Shown piece by piece: positions 49,596 to 58,170 of a DNA stretch of 64,000 bases. The DNA is from Bin87 sp965203855 (lineage in GTDB: Bacteria; Chloroflexota; Dehalococcoidia; Lucifugimonadales; UBA3495). The notes beneath the pieces were generated by a model. It was not told the origin of the DNA. It did no database searches and saw only the letters and a program-made list of their open reading frames with translations. A program made the position numbers and the translations under genes. How positions within the stretch are numbered: position 1 is the first letter of the stretch; every line of letters starts with the position of its first letter. Location of the stretch: assembly GCA_965203855.1 (NCBI GenBank), contig CBDBDN010000005.1, positions 868,001 to 932,000 of the forward strand, given 5' to 3'.

Positions 49596-50873
49596 CTAGA
49601 TGTAGTCCTGGTCCTCGGCCATCATTTGCAGGACGTCGCCGCTCTGCAACTGGATGGAGCGCTGGATCTGCACCTTGAGTTCCTCAACCAGTTCGTCGGG
49701 GATCTCGCCGTTGTTCTCTTTGGCGGCTTCCTTGAGCTGGTCGAAGGACCACTCGTCCGAGTTGCCGTGCGGCATATCAAAGAAGTTGCGCTCAAAGACG
49801 GGCAGTTCGCCGGGGCCGTAGTAGCCCTTCCCTTCCAGGTTGTACCCTTCCAGGTCGTGCGTCCCCTTGCCCAGCACCTGACCGGTGGCGGCGTAGTGCT
49901 CCATCACGTTCTTGAGGCCGTACTTCTGGATGGGGCAGACTTTCATGCAGACGCCGCAACCCAGGTAGCGCGCCATCACCGGGCGGCAGCGCTTGAAGTA
50001 CAGCTTGTTCTTTTCGATCCCGCGCCACCAGATCTTGTCGCGCATCAGGGCGCGGCCCGGGCAGCGGTTCACGCACACCTGGCACACCTGGCAGAACGCG
50101 TGGATGCCGTAGTCCACCGGCTCGTCGTGGGTTACATTGGCGTCGGTGGTGACCATCATCAGCCGCATCCGGTTGCCGGTGTGCGGGGACAGCAGGTAAC
50201 CGCAGGCGCCCAGCTGGCCCAAGCCGGCGGCGACGAACATCGGAATGACCGGGCCGGTGGCGTCGCTGGAGTGCACTACGTGCGCCTTGTAGCCCATGCT
50301 GCGGATGAAGTTGCCCAGCTCCAGGCCGGCGGCGGCCTGCGTCCGGTAAGTGCTGGAGTGCACAATCTCGGCGTCAATGCTGGGAATGGTCTGCGTCGGC
50401 TCAAAGTCCTGCTCGTAGGCCAGGCAGATGGCGTGGGGCAGAATGGTAAAGCCGCGCTTGCTCTTGTAGTCGTAGCGCGGGTCGTAGGAAGTGATGCCCA
50501 CTTCCAGATAGCCCAGCTGACGCGCCTTGTCCTTGATGGCCTGCGAGACATCCGCGCCGGTGGGTTCCGCGGTGGGTTCCATCTCGGCGGTGGCGCGGGC
50601 GGCCATAATCAGGTTGGAGTTCAGCTTGTCGTGTTCCTTGCGGATCTCGCGCATTTCGGCGTGCAGGTCGCGCAGGGTGTTCGCCCAGTCCCGGGAGGCG
50701 CGCTCGGTGATGTTCATGGTTTCCAGCGGATATTCGCGGGCGTACCAGTCAACCTCGCGGCTGGTCATCGGAATGCCGGGCGTAGTTTCCAGTTCCTCCG
50801 GAACCGGGATCGTGATGCTGGCGTCGCCCCAGTGCCGACCGGGTCGTACCACCTCATGGCCGATCTTAAGCAT
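49596..50873 (-). CDS. Reductive dehalogenase-like corrinoid/iron-sulfur protein, copy 2
   Basis: 425 residues, the paralogue of the gene at 39014. It starts with MLKIGHEVVRPGRHWGDASI and keeps every feature: CQVCQVCVNRCPG and CGVCMKVCP clusters, FVAAGLGQLGACGYLLSPH and ICLAYEQDFEPTQ. No Tat signal and no RdhB gene are present. The copies differ through most of their length but share a 140-bp identical nucleotide block over the iron-sulfur region. AGGAGG precedes ATG 50873. Whether it dehalogenates is unknown; relatives include cytoplasmic RdhAs and epoxyqueuosine-reductase-like enzymes. Confidence 0.82.
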   Translation of the reverse strand: MLKIGHEVVRPGRHWGDASITIPVPEELETTPGIPMTSREVDWYAREYPLETMNITERASRDWANTLRDLHAEMREIRKEHDKLNSNLIMAARATAEMEPTAEPTGADVSQAIKDKARQLGYLEVGITSYDPRYDYKSKRGFTILPHAICLAYEQDFEPTQTIPSIDAEIVHSSTYRTQAAAGLELGNFIRSMGYKAHVVHSSDATGPVIPMFVAAGLGQLGACGYLLSPHTGNRMRLMMVTTDANVTHDEPVDYGIHAFCQVCQVCVNRCPGRALMRDKIWWRGIEKNKLYFKRCRPVMARYLGCGVCMKVCPIQKYGLKNVMEHYAATGQVLGKGTHDLEGYNLEGKGYYGPGELPVFERNFFDMPHGNSDEWSFDQLKEAAKENNGEIPDELVEELKVQIQRSIQLQSGDVLQMMAEDQDYI

Positions 50874-50928
50874 AGTAGCCTCCTCGCTGGTGGGCTGTGC
50901 CGCAGAAAGCGGCGTACATTTGGGGCAA

Positions 50929-50956
50929 TTTATACCCTTGCCTTACCTTTTGTCAA
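50929..50956 (-). promoter_or_regulatory. Sigma70 promoter of rdhA-like 2
   Basis: TTGACA and TATAAA separated by 16 bp on the minus strand, about 55 bp upstream of the start. It resembles the promoter of copy 1 in its full -35, not in flanking sequence. Confidence 0.65.
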
Positions 50957-51169
50957 CAGCAATTTTGGAACTTTCGGCGCAATCCGCACGCCTTAACGAA
51001 TTTCGTTGCCATCAGCGTCAAAATGCGCGATAAGCGACGGCGTATGCCGTCTAATCGTAACGGCGGCGCATTGCCCGGCCATCCCCGCCAGCCATCCCGG
51101 AAACGCGCTTGCCGACAGCGGAACCGGGCGGCAATAACTCAGGGCGCACCGTCAATTTCACCGTCATAC

Positions 51170-51440
51170 CCAACAACTTACCCGTCATTCCGGCCCCTAA
51201 CCGTCATACCCAACACCTTACCCGTCATTCCGGCGAAAGCCGGAATCTATGGCTGCCGATTCTATTACCGTTACCGTAATGGCGGATGATGACGCCGGAT
51301 TCCGGCTTTCGCCGGAATGACGGTAGAGGGCTGGAATGACGGTAAATTGGAGGAATGACGGGTAAGTTGGGTATGACGGGTAAGAGGATTCGGAATGGCG
51401 GGTAAGAGGATTCGGAACGACGGGCAGGGGTTCAGAATGA
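51170..51440. repeat. REPIN-like element flanked by ACCCGTCATTCC / GGAATGACGGGTA arrays
   Basis: Hairpins at 51227-51246 and 51299-51318 (72 bp apart, core CTATGGCTGCCGATTCTATT) lie within arrays: left, CCCGTCAT(A/T)CCCAACACCTTA units; right, about five GGAATGACGGGTAAG units. No gene is seen in 50957-51481. Confidence 0.85.
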
Positions 51441-51481
51441 CGGGTAGCGGCGGGCCGTGAATCGCAATTTGACGCTATGCC

Positions 51482-53074
51482 CTAGCTGCCCGTGCGCCGC
51501 GCAATCATCGCATCGGCCAGTGGACTGGCCCCCGACTGCACGGCAATGTTCACCAGCGCCGGCCGTCCCGAATCAATCGCCCGCTCCACCGCCGGCGCCA
51601 CTGCGTCCGGCTGCTCCACCAGCTCCGCATAGCCGCCGATGCCCGCCACTACCTGGTCATAGCGGACGCCGGGTCGCAGCGCCGTCCCTACATCCCGCCC
51701 GAAGTAGGCCAGCTGGAAAGTGCGGTCAATGCCCCAGTTGCCGTCATTCCCCATAATCCCGGTGATGGGCAGGTTGTGCCGGATGCAGGTATCGTACTCC
51801 ATTGAGTAGAACCCGAAAGAGCCGTCTCCCATAAAGGCCAGCACCTTGCTGTCGGGGCAGGCCAGCTTGGCCGCCATTGCGTAGGGGATGGCCCCGCCCA
51901 GATGGCTCAACGGCCCCAGCCGGATGAAATGACCGGGCGCCCGGGCCGGCAGGTAGCAGCGTCCCCACTGCACATAGTCGCCTCCGTCCATCACGATGAA
52001 AGTATCCCGGTCAATCAGATGCTCAATGCGGGTGTACACATCCAGCGGATGCATCGGCGACTGCCCGGCGGCGTTGCTGCGGAGGCTGTCTAGCCAGGCG
52101 GCCCGTTCCCGCCGCAGCGTATCCAGCCAGGGGGCCAGGCTGCGGTTGGGCCGCGCCGCCGCCGTCAGCTGCTCTACGATGGCGCCCAAATCGCCCAGCA
52201 GCCCGACGGCCACGCCCCGGTTGCGCCCGATCTCCGCCGCCGCCGGATCCGCCTGTATCAGCTTGGCGTCCGCCGCAAAGATGCCGCCGTAGCGATACCG
52301 ATGATCCAGCCGCTTGCCGAGCAGCAGCACGACATCGGCCTCGCGGAACTTGCGCGCCGTATGGTTCAGCGCGCCGTCGGCGTAGCCAAAGCAGAGCGGA
52401 TGCAGGTCGTCAATCAGCCCGCGCGCCTGCTCTACGGTGAACACCGGCGCCCCGGTGGCCTCCGCCAACGCCTCCAGCTGCGCCGGCTCTACGGAGTAGC
52501 GCGCCGGGTTGCCGGCGATGATAACCGGACGCTGCGCGCCGGCCAGCAGCGCCGCCGCCCGTTCAATCAATGCCGGGTCGCCGTGGGCGCGCCCGGTATG
52601 CCGGTATTCCTGCGGCAGATACGGAGGCAAGTCCTCCTCGCTGACGCTTGCTTCCTGCAAGTCAATCGGCAGCGTTAGGTGCACCGGGCCGGGGCGTCCG
52701 CTCATCGCCGTGCGAAATGCCGTCGCTACAAACTCCGGGATGCGCTGCACGTCGTGAATCAGCCAGGAGCCTTTGGACACCGGCGCCGCCATCGCTACCT
52801 GGTCAATTTCCTGGAAGGTGGACTGCCCTTTTTCGGGCAGCTCGGCGCAGCCCGCTACGAATATCACCGGGCTTTCCGAAGTGTAGATGGCCGGCAGGCC
52901 GGAGATGGCGTTGGCGAAACCGGGGCCGCCGGTGAACATCGCTACCGCCGGCTGCCCGGTGATGCGGGCGTAGCCGTCGGCCATATGCATCGCCGCCCCC
53001 TCGTGGCGGGTGTCAATGAACTCAATGCCCTCATCGGCGGCGGCGTCCACCAGCGGCAGAATGGTATCGCCCAC
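51482..53074 (-). CDS. Acetolactate synthase-like ThDP-dependent enzyme (5' end frameshifted)
   Basis: 530 residues from a GTG. The PYR domain keeps the ThDP-activating Glu in FIDTRHEGAAMHMADGYAR, the middle domain has AQRPVIIAGNPARYS, and the PP domain has GDGSFGFYSMEYDTCIRHNLPITGIMGNDGNWG, the Mg-ThDP motif. The family includes acetolactate synthases, oxalyl-CoA decarboxylases and benzaldehyde lyases. The true N-terminus lies 74 bp upstream in another frame (see the following entry), so this ORF lacks the first 30 or so residues of the fold. It is either a genuine mutation or a one-base sequence error. Confidence 0.85.
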   Translation of the reverse strand: MGDTILPLVDAAADEGIEFIDTRHEGAAMHMADGYARITGQPAVAMFTGGPGFANAISGLPAIYTSESPVIFVAGCAELPEKGQSTFQEIDQVAMAAPVSKGSWLIHDVQRIPEFVATAFRTAMSGRPGPVHLTLPIDLQEASVSEEDLPPYLPQEYRHTGRAHGDPALIERAAALLAGAQRPVIIAGNPARYSVEPAQLEALAEATGAPVFTVEQARGLIDDLHPLCFGYADGALNHTARKFREADVVLLLGKRLDHRYRYGGIFAADAKLIQADPAAAEIGRNRGVAVGLLGDLGAIVEQLTAAARPNRSLAPWLDTLRRERAAWLDSLRSNAAGQSPMHPLDVYTRIEHLIDRDTFIVMDGGDYVQWGRCYLPARAPGHFIRLGPLSHLGGAIPYAMAAKLACPDSKVLAFMGDGSFGFYSMEYDTCIRHNLPITGIMGNDGNWGIDRTFQLAYFGRDVGTALRPGVRYDQVVAGIGGYAELVEQPDAVAPAVERAIDSGRPALVNIAVQSGASPLADAMIARRTGS

Positions 53075-53089
53075 GATGGTAAAGACTTT

Positions 53090-53148
53090 CTGTACGCCTC
53101 CTGCTTGAGGCAGCGAATAAAGAGATGTCCCCCGTTCAGTTCCGGCAT
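53090..53148 (-). pseudogene. Out-of-frame 5' fragment of the ThDP enzyme gene
   Basis: ATG 53148 has a CAGGAG box and encodes MPELNGGHLFIRCLKQE, the expected start of an IlvB-like protein (normally ending LKaeGV..vFt). The next codons continue correctly as VQKVFTIVGDTILPLVD only after one missing base, probably a G in the run GAGGCG near 53095-53101. Confidence 0.75.
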
Positions 53149-53343
53149 AAACGCAACTCCTGTATGCAACGGCGCGCCATCAATACGGCCCGCAGGAATG
53201 ACGACAATGTTATCACACCATCCTAATCCAAAATCCCAGTCCATCCTGCTGTCCATCCATTCCAATTGCCCAATCCCGTCCATCCTGCCCATCGGTGTAA
53301 ATACCCCCTGAAACGAACCGCTGCCTTATACCCCGGCAGACGC

Positions 53344-53349
53344 TATACT
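53344..53349 (+). promoter_or_regulatory. -10 element of rsmI, 10 nt before the start codon
   Basis: TATACT within the first of two GGCAGACGCTAT direct repeats; the second repeat ends in the ATG at 53360. The spacing implies a leaderless mRNA. Confidence 0.6.
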
Positions 53350-53359
53350 GGCAGACGCT

Positions 53360-54241
53360 ATGGGCATCCTCTATGTAATCGGCACCCCAATCGGCAACCT
53401 GGACGACCTTACCCGGCGCGCGGCCCGGATCCTTTCCGATACGCCGCTAATTGCCGCTGAGGACACCCGGATTACCCGGCGTCTGCTGTCGCATCTGGGA
53501 ATTAGCCCGCGCTTGCTCAGTTGCAACGCACACAACTGGCGCCGCCGCCTGCCGGAGCTGCTGGCCGCCCTGTCCGACGGCGATGCGGCCCTGGTTACGG
53601 ACGCCGGCGCGCCAGCGGTTAGCGACCCCGGCGCCGGCGTAGTGGCCGCCGTGGCCGCCGCCGGCCATCCCGTAGTCAGTGTGCCGGGGGTGTCGGCTGT
53701 TACGGCGGCGTTGAGCGTGTCCGGGTTCCCCGCCGACCGTTTCCGGTTTCTCGGCTTTCTGCCCCGCCGCCGCGCGGAACGCATTGCCGTCCTCACCGAC
53801 GCCGCCTTTGCCGATGCCGCCCGTACCAATGCCGGCTATGCCGGCGAGACGCTGGTCGTTTTCGAGTCGCCCCACCGCCTGCGCGCTACGCTGTCCGACA
53901 TTGCCGAAGTCCTGGGTGATGCGCCCCTGGCAGTATGCCGCGAACTGACCAAACTGCACGAGGAAATCTGGCGCGGCGCGGCGTCCGATGCCCTGCGTCA
54001 TTTCACCGAGCCGCGCGGCGAATTCACCATCGTAATCGGCGGCGGCGCCAAACCGGCGCCGCCGGACGCCGCATCGGCGCCATCGCCGGCGCCGTCAATC
54101 GCCATCGCCGCCGCGCGCCAGGCCCTGCAAGAACGCCGCAACGCCGGAATGAGCGGCCGCGACGCCGTAGCCGAAGTAGCCGCCGGAACCGGCCTCCCCC
54201 GCCGCACGGTGTACCGCCTCTGGACGGAGCTTGCCGACTAG
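53360..54241 (+). CDS. rsmI: 16S rRNA (cytidine-1402-2'-O)-methyltransferase
   Basis: 293 residues with the tetrapyrrole-methylase-like fold: GILYVIGTPIGNLDDLTRRAARIL at the start, DTRITRRLL, VTDAGAPAVSDPG and VVSVPGVSAVTAALSVSGFP (SAM pocket), GFLPRRRAER and LVVFESPHRL. It methylates C1402 of 16S rRNA together with RsmH and fine-tunes decoding. The C-terminal part after about residue 225 has an Ala/Pro-rich linker and a small helix-turn-helix-like end typical of RsmI. A -10 lies just before ATG 53360. Confidence 0.93.
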   Translation: MGILYVIGTPIGNLDDLTRRAARILSDTPLIAAEDTRITRRLLSHLGISPRLLSCNAHNWRRRLPELLAALSDGDAALVTDAGAPAVSDPGAGVVAAVAAAGHPVVSVPGVSAVTAALSVSGFPADRFRFLGFLPRRRAERIAVLTDAAFADAARTNAGYAGETLVVFESPHRLRATLSDIAEVLGDAPLAVCRELTKLHEEIWRGAASDALRHFTEPRGEFTIVIGGGAKPAPPDAASAPSPAPSIAIAAARQALQERRNAGMSGRDAVAEVAAGTGLPRRTVYRLWTELAD

Positions 54242-54248
54242 GGGCGTG

Positions 54249-54510
54249 GTCATATACGCCGTTGCACCGTCATATACGCCGTTGCACCGTCATTCACACC
54301 GTTGCACCGTCATTCCGGCGAAAGCCGGAATCTATGCTTGCCCGCTCTATCACCGTAGTAGGCGATTACGGCGCTGGATTCCGGCTTTCGCCGGAATGAC
54401 GGTTAGGGGCGCCGGAATGACGGTTAGGTGCGCCAGAATGACGGTTAGGTGCGCCAGAATGACGGTTAGGGACGCCGGAATGACGGTTAGGGACGCCGGA
54501 ATGACGATGC
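54249..54510. repeat. REPIN-like element with tandem arrays
   Basis: Three units of an 18-bp repeat (CGTTGCACCGTCATATAC) are followed by hairpins at 54312-54331 and 54378-54397 (66 bp apart). About five units of GCCGGAATGACGGTTAGGGAC follow. It fills the 54242-54525 gap; no gene is seen. Confidence 0.87.
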
Positions 54511-54525
54511 ATTGACCGTACGCCC

Positions 54526-55386
54526 TTACGCCACTACCACAATAGCCTCGCCCAGCCCCTCTATGGCAACGCGCGCTTCCGATGCGAAACCCAGCGGCGT
54601 GGGCGGTATCAGGCTGCCGGTGATTACGGTATCCCCGGCTTTCAGCGGATGGTTCCGGGCCGACAGCTCGTTGGCCAGCCACGCCAGCGGCTCCAGGGGA
54701 TGCCCCATCACATCCCGCCCGTAGCCCTCGCCCACCGGTTCGCGGTTGATGGTCATTACGCCCTTGCAGTTCACCAGATCCAGGCTTTGCCAGTCGGCAA
54801 CCGGGTCGCCCAGGATGACGCCGCTGTTGAGGATGTTCACCGCAACGCCCATCAATGTGCGCTCGTCAACCGACAAGTCGGCCGGCGTCCGCAGATCCAC
54901 AATCTCAAAGGCCGTCGCTACTTCCGCAACGGCGGCGGCGACGCTTTCCCTGCTGTACGGCGCGCCGGATGGCGGCAAGTCTTGCCCCAGCGTTACCCCC
55001 ACTTCCAGCTCAATTCCCAGGTTGACATACTCGGTGAAATTGAGCACTACCGGCGACCGCAGTATCGTCTTTTGGAACACGCCGCCCAGCACGGGATGAT
55101 TCAGGCCGGCGCGTTCTTGCATCACCGGAGTAGTGTAGGCCAGCTTGTAGCCGGCCAGCGGCCCCCACAGCGATGACAGCAGGCAGTGCAGTTCTTTCTG
55201 GATGGCATAGGCGTCATCCAGCGTTTTGGGAAAGAGCGCGTCGGGCAGGCGGTCAAAGGGCCGCACCGCCTGATAGCTCTCAAAAATCAGTTCGGCGGCC
55301 TGGCGGGCCGGGGTTGCGGCAGCCGCGGTTACGGCGGTCGGGCTTGTCGCAGTCGGACCTGTTGCAGTCGGAGTTGTCGCAGTCAT
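54526..55386 (-). CDS. 2-keto-4-pentenoate hydratase-like protein (FAH fold)
   Basis: 286 residues. After an Ala/Thr-rich start come QAAELIFESYQAVRPFDRLPDALF, AYAIQKELHCLLSSLWGPLAGYKLAYTTPVMQ, LGIELEVGVTLGQDLPPSG (metal-binding Glu), VDLRTPADLSVDERTLMGVAVN and AGDTVITGSLIPPTPLG. This is the MhpD-type hydratase pattern, which adds water to 2-oxo-dienoates in ring-cleavage pathways. The start at 55386 has AGGGGGA. The long in-frame extension upstream is a repeat array (GGITVGWG), not protein. Confidence 0.85.
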   Translation of the reverse strand: MTATTPTATGPTATSPTAVTAAAATPARQAAELIFESYQAVRPFDRLPDALFPKTLDDAYAIQKELHCLLSSLWGPLAGYKLAYTTPVMQERAGLNHPVLGGVFQKTILRSPVVLNFTEYVNLGIELEVGVTLGQDLPPSGAPYSRESVAAAVAEVATAFEIVDLRTPADLSVDERTLMGVAVNILNSGVILGDPVADWQSLDLVNCKGVMTINREPVGEGYGRDVMGHPLEPLAWLANELSARNHPLKAGDTVITGSLIPPTPLGFASEARVAIEGLGEAIVVVA

Positions 55387-55434
55387 CAGTCTATCCCCCT
55401 GGTCAATCCAAGTTGCCCGGATTATATCCGCCAA

Positions 55435-55830
55435 CGCCGCCGCTGTCATTCCGCCGCCCCAACCAACCGCAATTCCGCCGCCCCAACCAACCGTCATTCC
55501 GCCGACCCAACTAACCGCAATTCCGCCGCCCCAACCAACCGTAATTCCGCCGCCCCAACCAACCGTAATTCCGCCGCCCCGGCAACCGTAATTCCCTCCC
55601 AACCGTCATTCGGTATCCCTCAACCGTTATTCCCCTCCCCTCAACCGTCATTCCGGCGAAAGCCGGAATCTATGGCTGCCGGCTATATTACCGCAGTGTC
55701 GGATTACTACGATGGATTCCGGCTTTCGCCGGAATGACGGTTAAGGGGGGAATGACCGGTTGAGGGGGGGCCGGAATGACCGGTTGAGAGGGGCCGGAAT
55801 GACCGGTTAGGATGCCGGAATTAGTGCGCC
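55435..55830. repeat. 24-bp tandem array and REPIN-like element
   Basis: Five to six copies of a 24-bp unit (CGTAATTCCGCCGCCCCAACC plus AAC) run from about 55440 to 55590. Hairpins follow at 55650-55669 and 55716-55735 (66 bp apart), then three copies of GGCCGGAATGACCGGTTGAG to 55810. No gene is seen in 55387-55874. Confidence 0.87.
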
Positions 55831-55874
55831 GGAATCCGCCGCCGCCCCCCGCAATGCCCATCTTGCCGTAAAAA

Positions 55875-55916
55875 GGCCGGGGCCGGTTGAGATTAAAACC
55901 TCAACCGGCCCCGGCC
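55875..55916 (-). terminator. Rho-independent terminator of the CDGSH gene
   Basis: A 16-17 bp perfect stem (GCCGGGGCCGGTTGAG with its complement), an 8-nt loop and a TTTTT run on the minus strand, just downstream of the CDGSH stop. Confidence 0.88.
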
Positions 55917-55946
55917 CGTCATCAAACGCCGGCGTCCGGCGGCGGG

Positions 55947-56153
55947 TTAGCGCGCTTCGCTGGGCGCTTCAAAGCCGCAGTCCCGATGCGTCCCGTCGCA
56001 GAACGGCTTGTTGTCCGACGACCCGCAGCGGCAGAAAGATACCCACTGCCCGTCGGGAACGGCGTAATTGTTGCCGCTCTGGTCAACAATCTCAATTGCG
56101 CCTGTTACCCGCAGCGGCCCGTTGCCCCGTACTTCCACTTTGACATCTGCCAT
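55947..56153 (-). CDS. CDGSH iron-sulfur domain protein
   Basis: 68 residues. FCRCGSSDNKPFCDGTH is the CDGSH-type [2Fe-2S] motif (C-x-C-x2-(S/T)-x3-P-x-C-D-G-(S/T/A)-H), with three Cys and one His ligands. NGPLRVTGAIEIVDQSG is the usual N-terminal beta region. Bacterial one-domain CDGSH proteins are soluble redox or cluster-transfer proteins of unclear role. ATG 56153 follows GAGGAGG. It is monocistronic. Confidence 0.92.
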   Translation of the reverse strand: MADVKVEVRGNGPLRVTGAIEIVDQSGNNYAVPDGQWVSFCRCGSSDNKPFCDGTHRDCGFEAPSEAR

Positions 56154-56319
56154 ATTGACTTGCCTCCTCAATCGCAATGCCCGTCAAGGGCATACTCCCG
56201 TAACGGCGTACTCCCGTAATGAATACCCCATAACGGCATACCCCATACGGATGAATAATCCGCCGGCTGCCGTAGTTAGCGGCAACGGCAGCCGAACACG
56301 GGGATTATGCGCCAAATCG

Positions 56320-56373
56320 CTGATGCGGTCAATCGCTGCCGCGACGCCGCGTCATAGCGATTGACCGCATCAG
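56320..56373. terminator. Long hairpin downstream of the exported unknown gene
   Basis: An 18-bp perfect stem (CTGATGCGGTCAATCGCT with its complement) and an 18-nt loop containing GCCGCGACGCCGCG. It lies downstream of the minus-strand gene at 56441 and could be a terminator or a structured RNA or site; the T-run is weak. Confidence 0.5.
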
Positions 56374-56440
56374 CAGTCTAACCCGGTGCCATCACAGCGC
56401 AAGCCGGCAGCTGCGGCTCTCCTCAAGCCGCCGCCGTCCG

Positions 56441-57130
56441 TTAGGTTGGGTCGGCGTTGGGGTCTATGGCGGTGCCGCATTCGCTGGGCAGCGCCATGCG
56501 GATGGTGCGGTAGCCGCCCGTGGTGATGTCCAGGACATACACCCGGAGGTTGTCGTCGCCAACCCAGCGCACGCCGTCCATACTGCACGCCCCGCCAAAG
56601 GTGTGCGAATCCAGCAAGACCGCGCGGGAATAGCTGGTGCCCGGAACCCGTCTGCCGGTGTGAAACAGCGACGGGCATTGCGCTGCGGTCGCGGGCTGAT
56701 AATCCGCTTTGTCGGCGGCGTTGGCGTCCGCAGTTTCGGACAAGGCATCGAAGTCCGCAATGCGAATGGGCGATTCCAGGCCGGCGGGGGCCGCGCCGGC
56801 CACAGTTACGGCGCACACCAGCTCCGGGTGCAGCGACAGGCATCCCCAGCCCAGGTCAACGGTATAGTCGGTCTGGTCTTGCGCGTTGGCGTCAGCAGAG
56901 GCGGGCAAGGTGTGCCATGTTGCGTGAAGTATGGGGGTTGGAACATCGGTGGGCGATGCGTTGGTGGGGTGGACTCTGAAACACGAGGGGGGCACCGCAT
57001 CCTGGTTGAATACATTGTGCGCTTCTGCCGGCGTCTGCGGCGACACGCTGAGGGCGCCGACCGCGATGATTCCGATGGCGATGAATGCGAAAACGCCGAT
57101 GGCGGCAAACGCCGTAATTTTGGTAAGCAT
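56441..57130 (-). CDS. Exported hypothetical protein
   Basis: 229 residues, not recognised. Residues 4-30 (ITAFAAIGVFAFIAIGIIAVGALS) are a signal anchor or uncleaved signal. The exported part has several cysteines (SCFRV, WGCLSL, LVCAV, QCPSL, GACSM, SECGT), consistent with disulfides outside the cell. It also has two related segments ending in AQDQTDYTVDLGWG and AADKADYQPAT. ATG 57130 has AAGGAG at good spacing. The nearest genes give no functional hint. Confidence 0.65.
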   Translation of the reverse strand: MLTKITAFAAIGVFAFIAIGIIAVGALSVSPQTPAEAHNVFNQDAVPPSCFRVHPTNASPTDVPTPILHATWHTLPASADANAQDQTDYTVDLGWGCLSLHPELVCAVTVAGAAPAGLESPIRIADFDALSETADANAADKADYQPATAAQCPSLFHTGRRVPGTSYSRAVLLDSHTFGGACSMDGVRWVGDDNLRVYVLDITTGGYRTIRMALPSECGTAIDPNADPT

Positions 57131-58170
57131 AGGCGGCAATCTCCTTGCGTTGCGATGTTGTGAGAGGAATTCGTATCATCCGGCGGGGCGGTTAGCCCGC
57201 TATTGCCGGCCGGCGCATCCGGCCCGGCGGGCGCCATTGGGGCGCGCCCGGCCCGTGCCGTGCGCCGTTAAATACACGATGGCATCCCGCGCCGGCGCGG
57301 GATGCCATCGTAAAGCCGCAGTAGGGACCGGATGTCCGGGCCGCAGTCAGGATGGAGCTGGAACCGTCATACCCCTGTACCCCCCCCCGAACACCAGTTC
57401 CAATATCAAAATCGGGCAAATCAACGGACGCCGTTCTGGCGCGTCCGTTGTCACCCAGGCGGCAATCGCCGGCCGGCGGCGCGGCGGTACGCTCCATACA
57501 GGAAATCGTAGCCGGATGCTGCTGTTGGCGATTGCAGTTTTACCGTCCATAACGGCGCTCTTACGGCCCTCTTTCGTCCAGATTGCCGCACTATATCACC
57601 GCCGCCGGCATTTGGCAACTTTGCCAATCGCTCAACCCGAACCCCCTTGCCCGGCATTCCTAACCCCCCAACCGTCCCCGCCAACCGTCAATCGGCTCCC
57701 CTGCCAACCGTCAATCCGGCGAAAGCCGGAATCCGGCCCCGTAATCTGCCACTACGATAACGGATACAGCAACCCTAGATTCCAGTGCCCCCAACCGTCA
57801 TTCCGGCGAAAGCCGGAATCCAGCGCCGTAATCCCCATATTGCGGTAATAGAGCCGGTAGCCATAGATTCCGGCTTTCGCCGGAATGACGGTTGGGGGCC
57901 GGGAATGACGGTTGTTGAGGCGCCGGAGTGCGGCTTTATACCTGAAACGAAACGCTTGCCCGACACTTCACGCCGCACTGCTCCAAGCCCGGCCCGCGCT
58001 CTAACCGCCTAAAAATATGCTACAATTCCGGCCCGGGTTGCGCCGGCCCCTAATCCCGGCCGGCGGCGCCAACTCCTTACACCGGCAAAAAGTACCCCGG
58101 CAAAGCGGGTCGCAGTGAGGGCAAAACTATTCCGTTCTACGCCCGCGCCGGCCCTCTGACGAGGCTATCT
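57131..58170. other. Long intergenic region with palindrome, C9 tract and REPIN-like element
   Basis: About 1 kb with no convincing gene. It holds a perfect 34-bp palindrome (57277-57310: CGATGGCATCCCGCGCC and its complement), a C9 run at about 57380, and degenerate GTC(A/G)ATCC repeats from 57650 with a decayed hairpin near 57715. A composite element has hairpins at 57800-57819 and 57867-57886; its core is in reverse orientation relative to the others. An extended -10 (TGCTACAAT, 58017-58025) precedes the Uma2 gene. Confidence 0.6.

Noticed and set aside
54242..55602. The N-terminal extension of the FAH-fold hydratase (GGITVGWGGG repeats)
   Set aside because: It is translated from the 24-bp array upstream of a well-placed ribosome-binding site at 55386, so it is not part of the protein.
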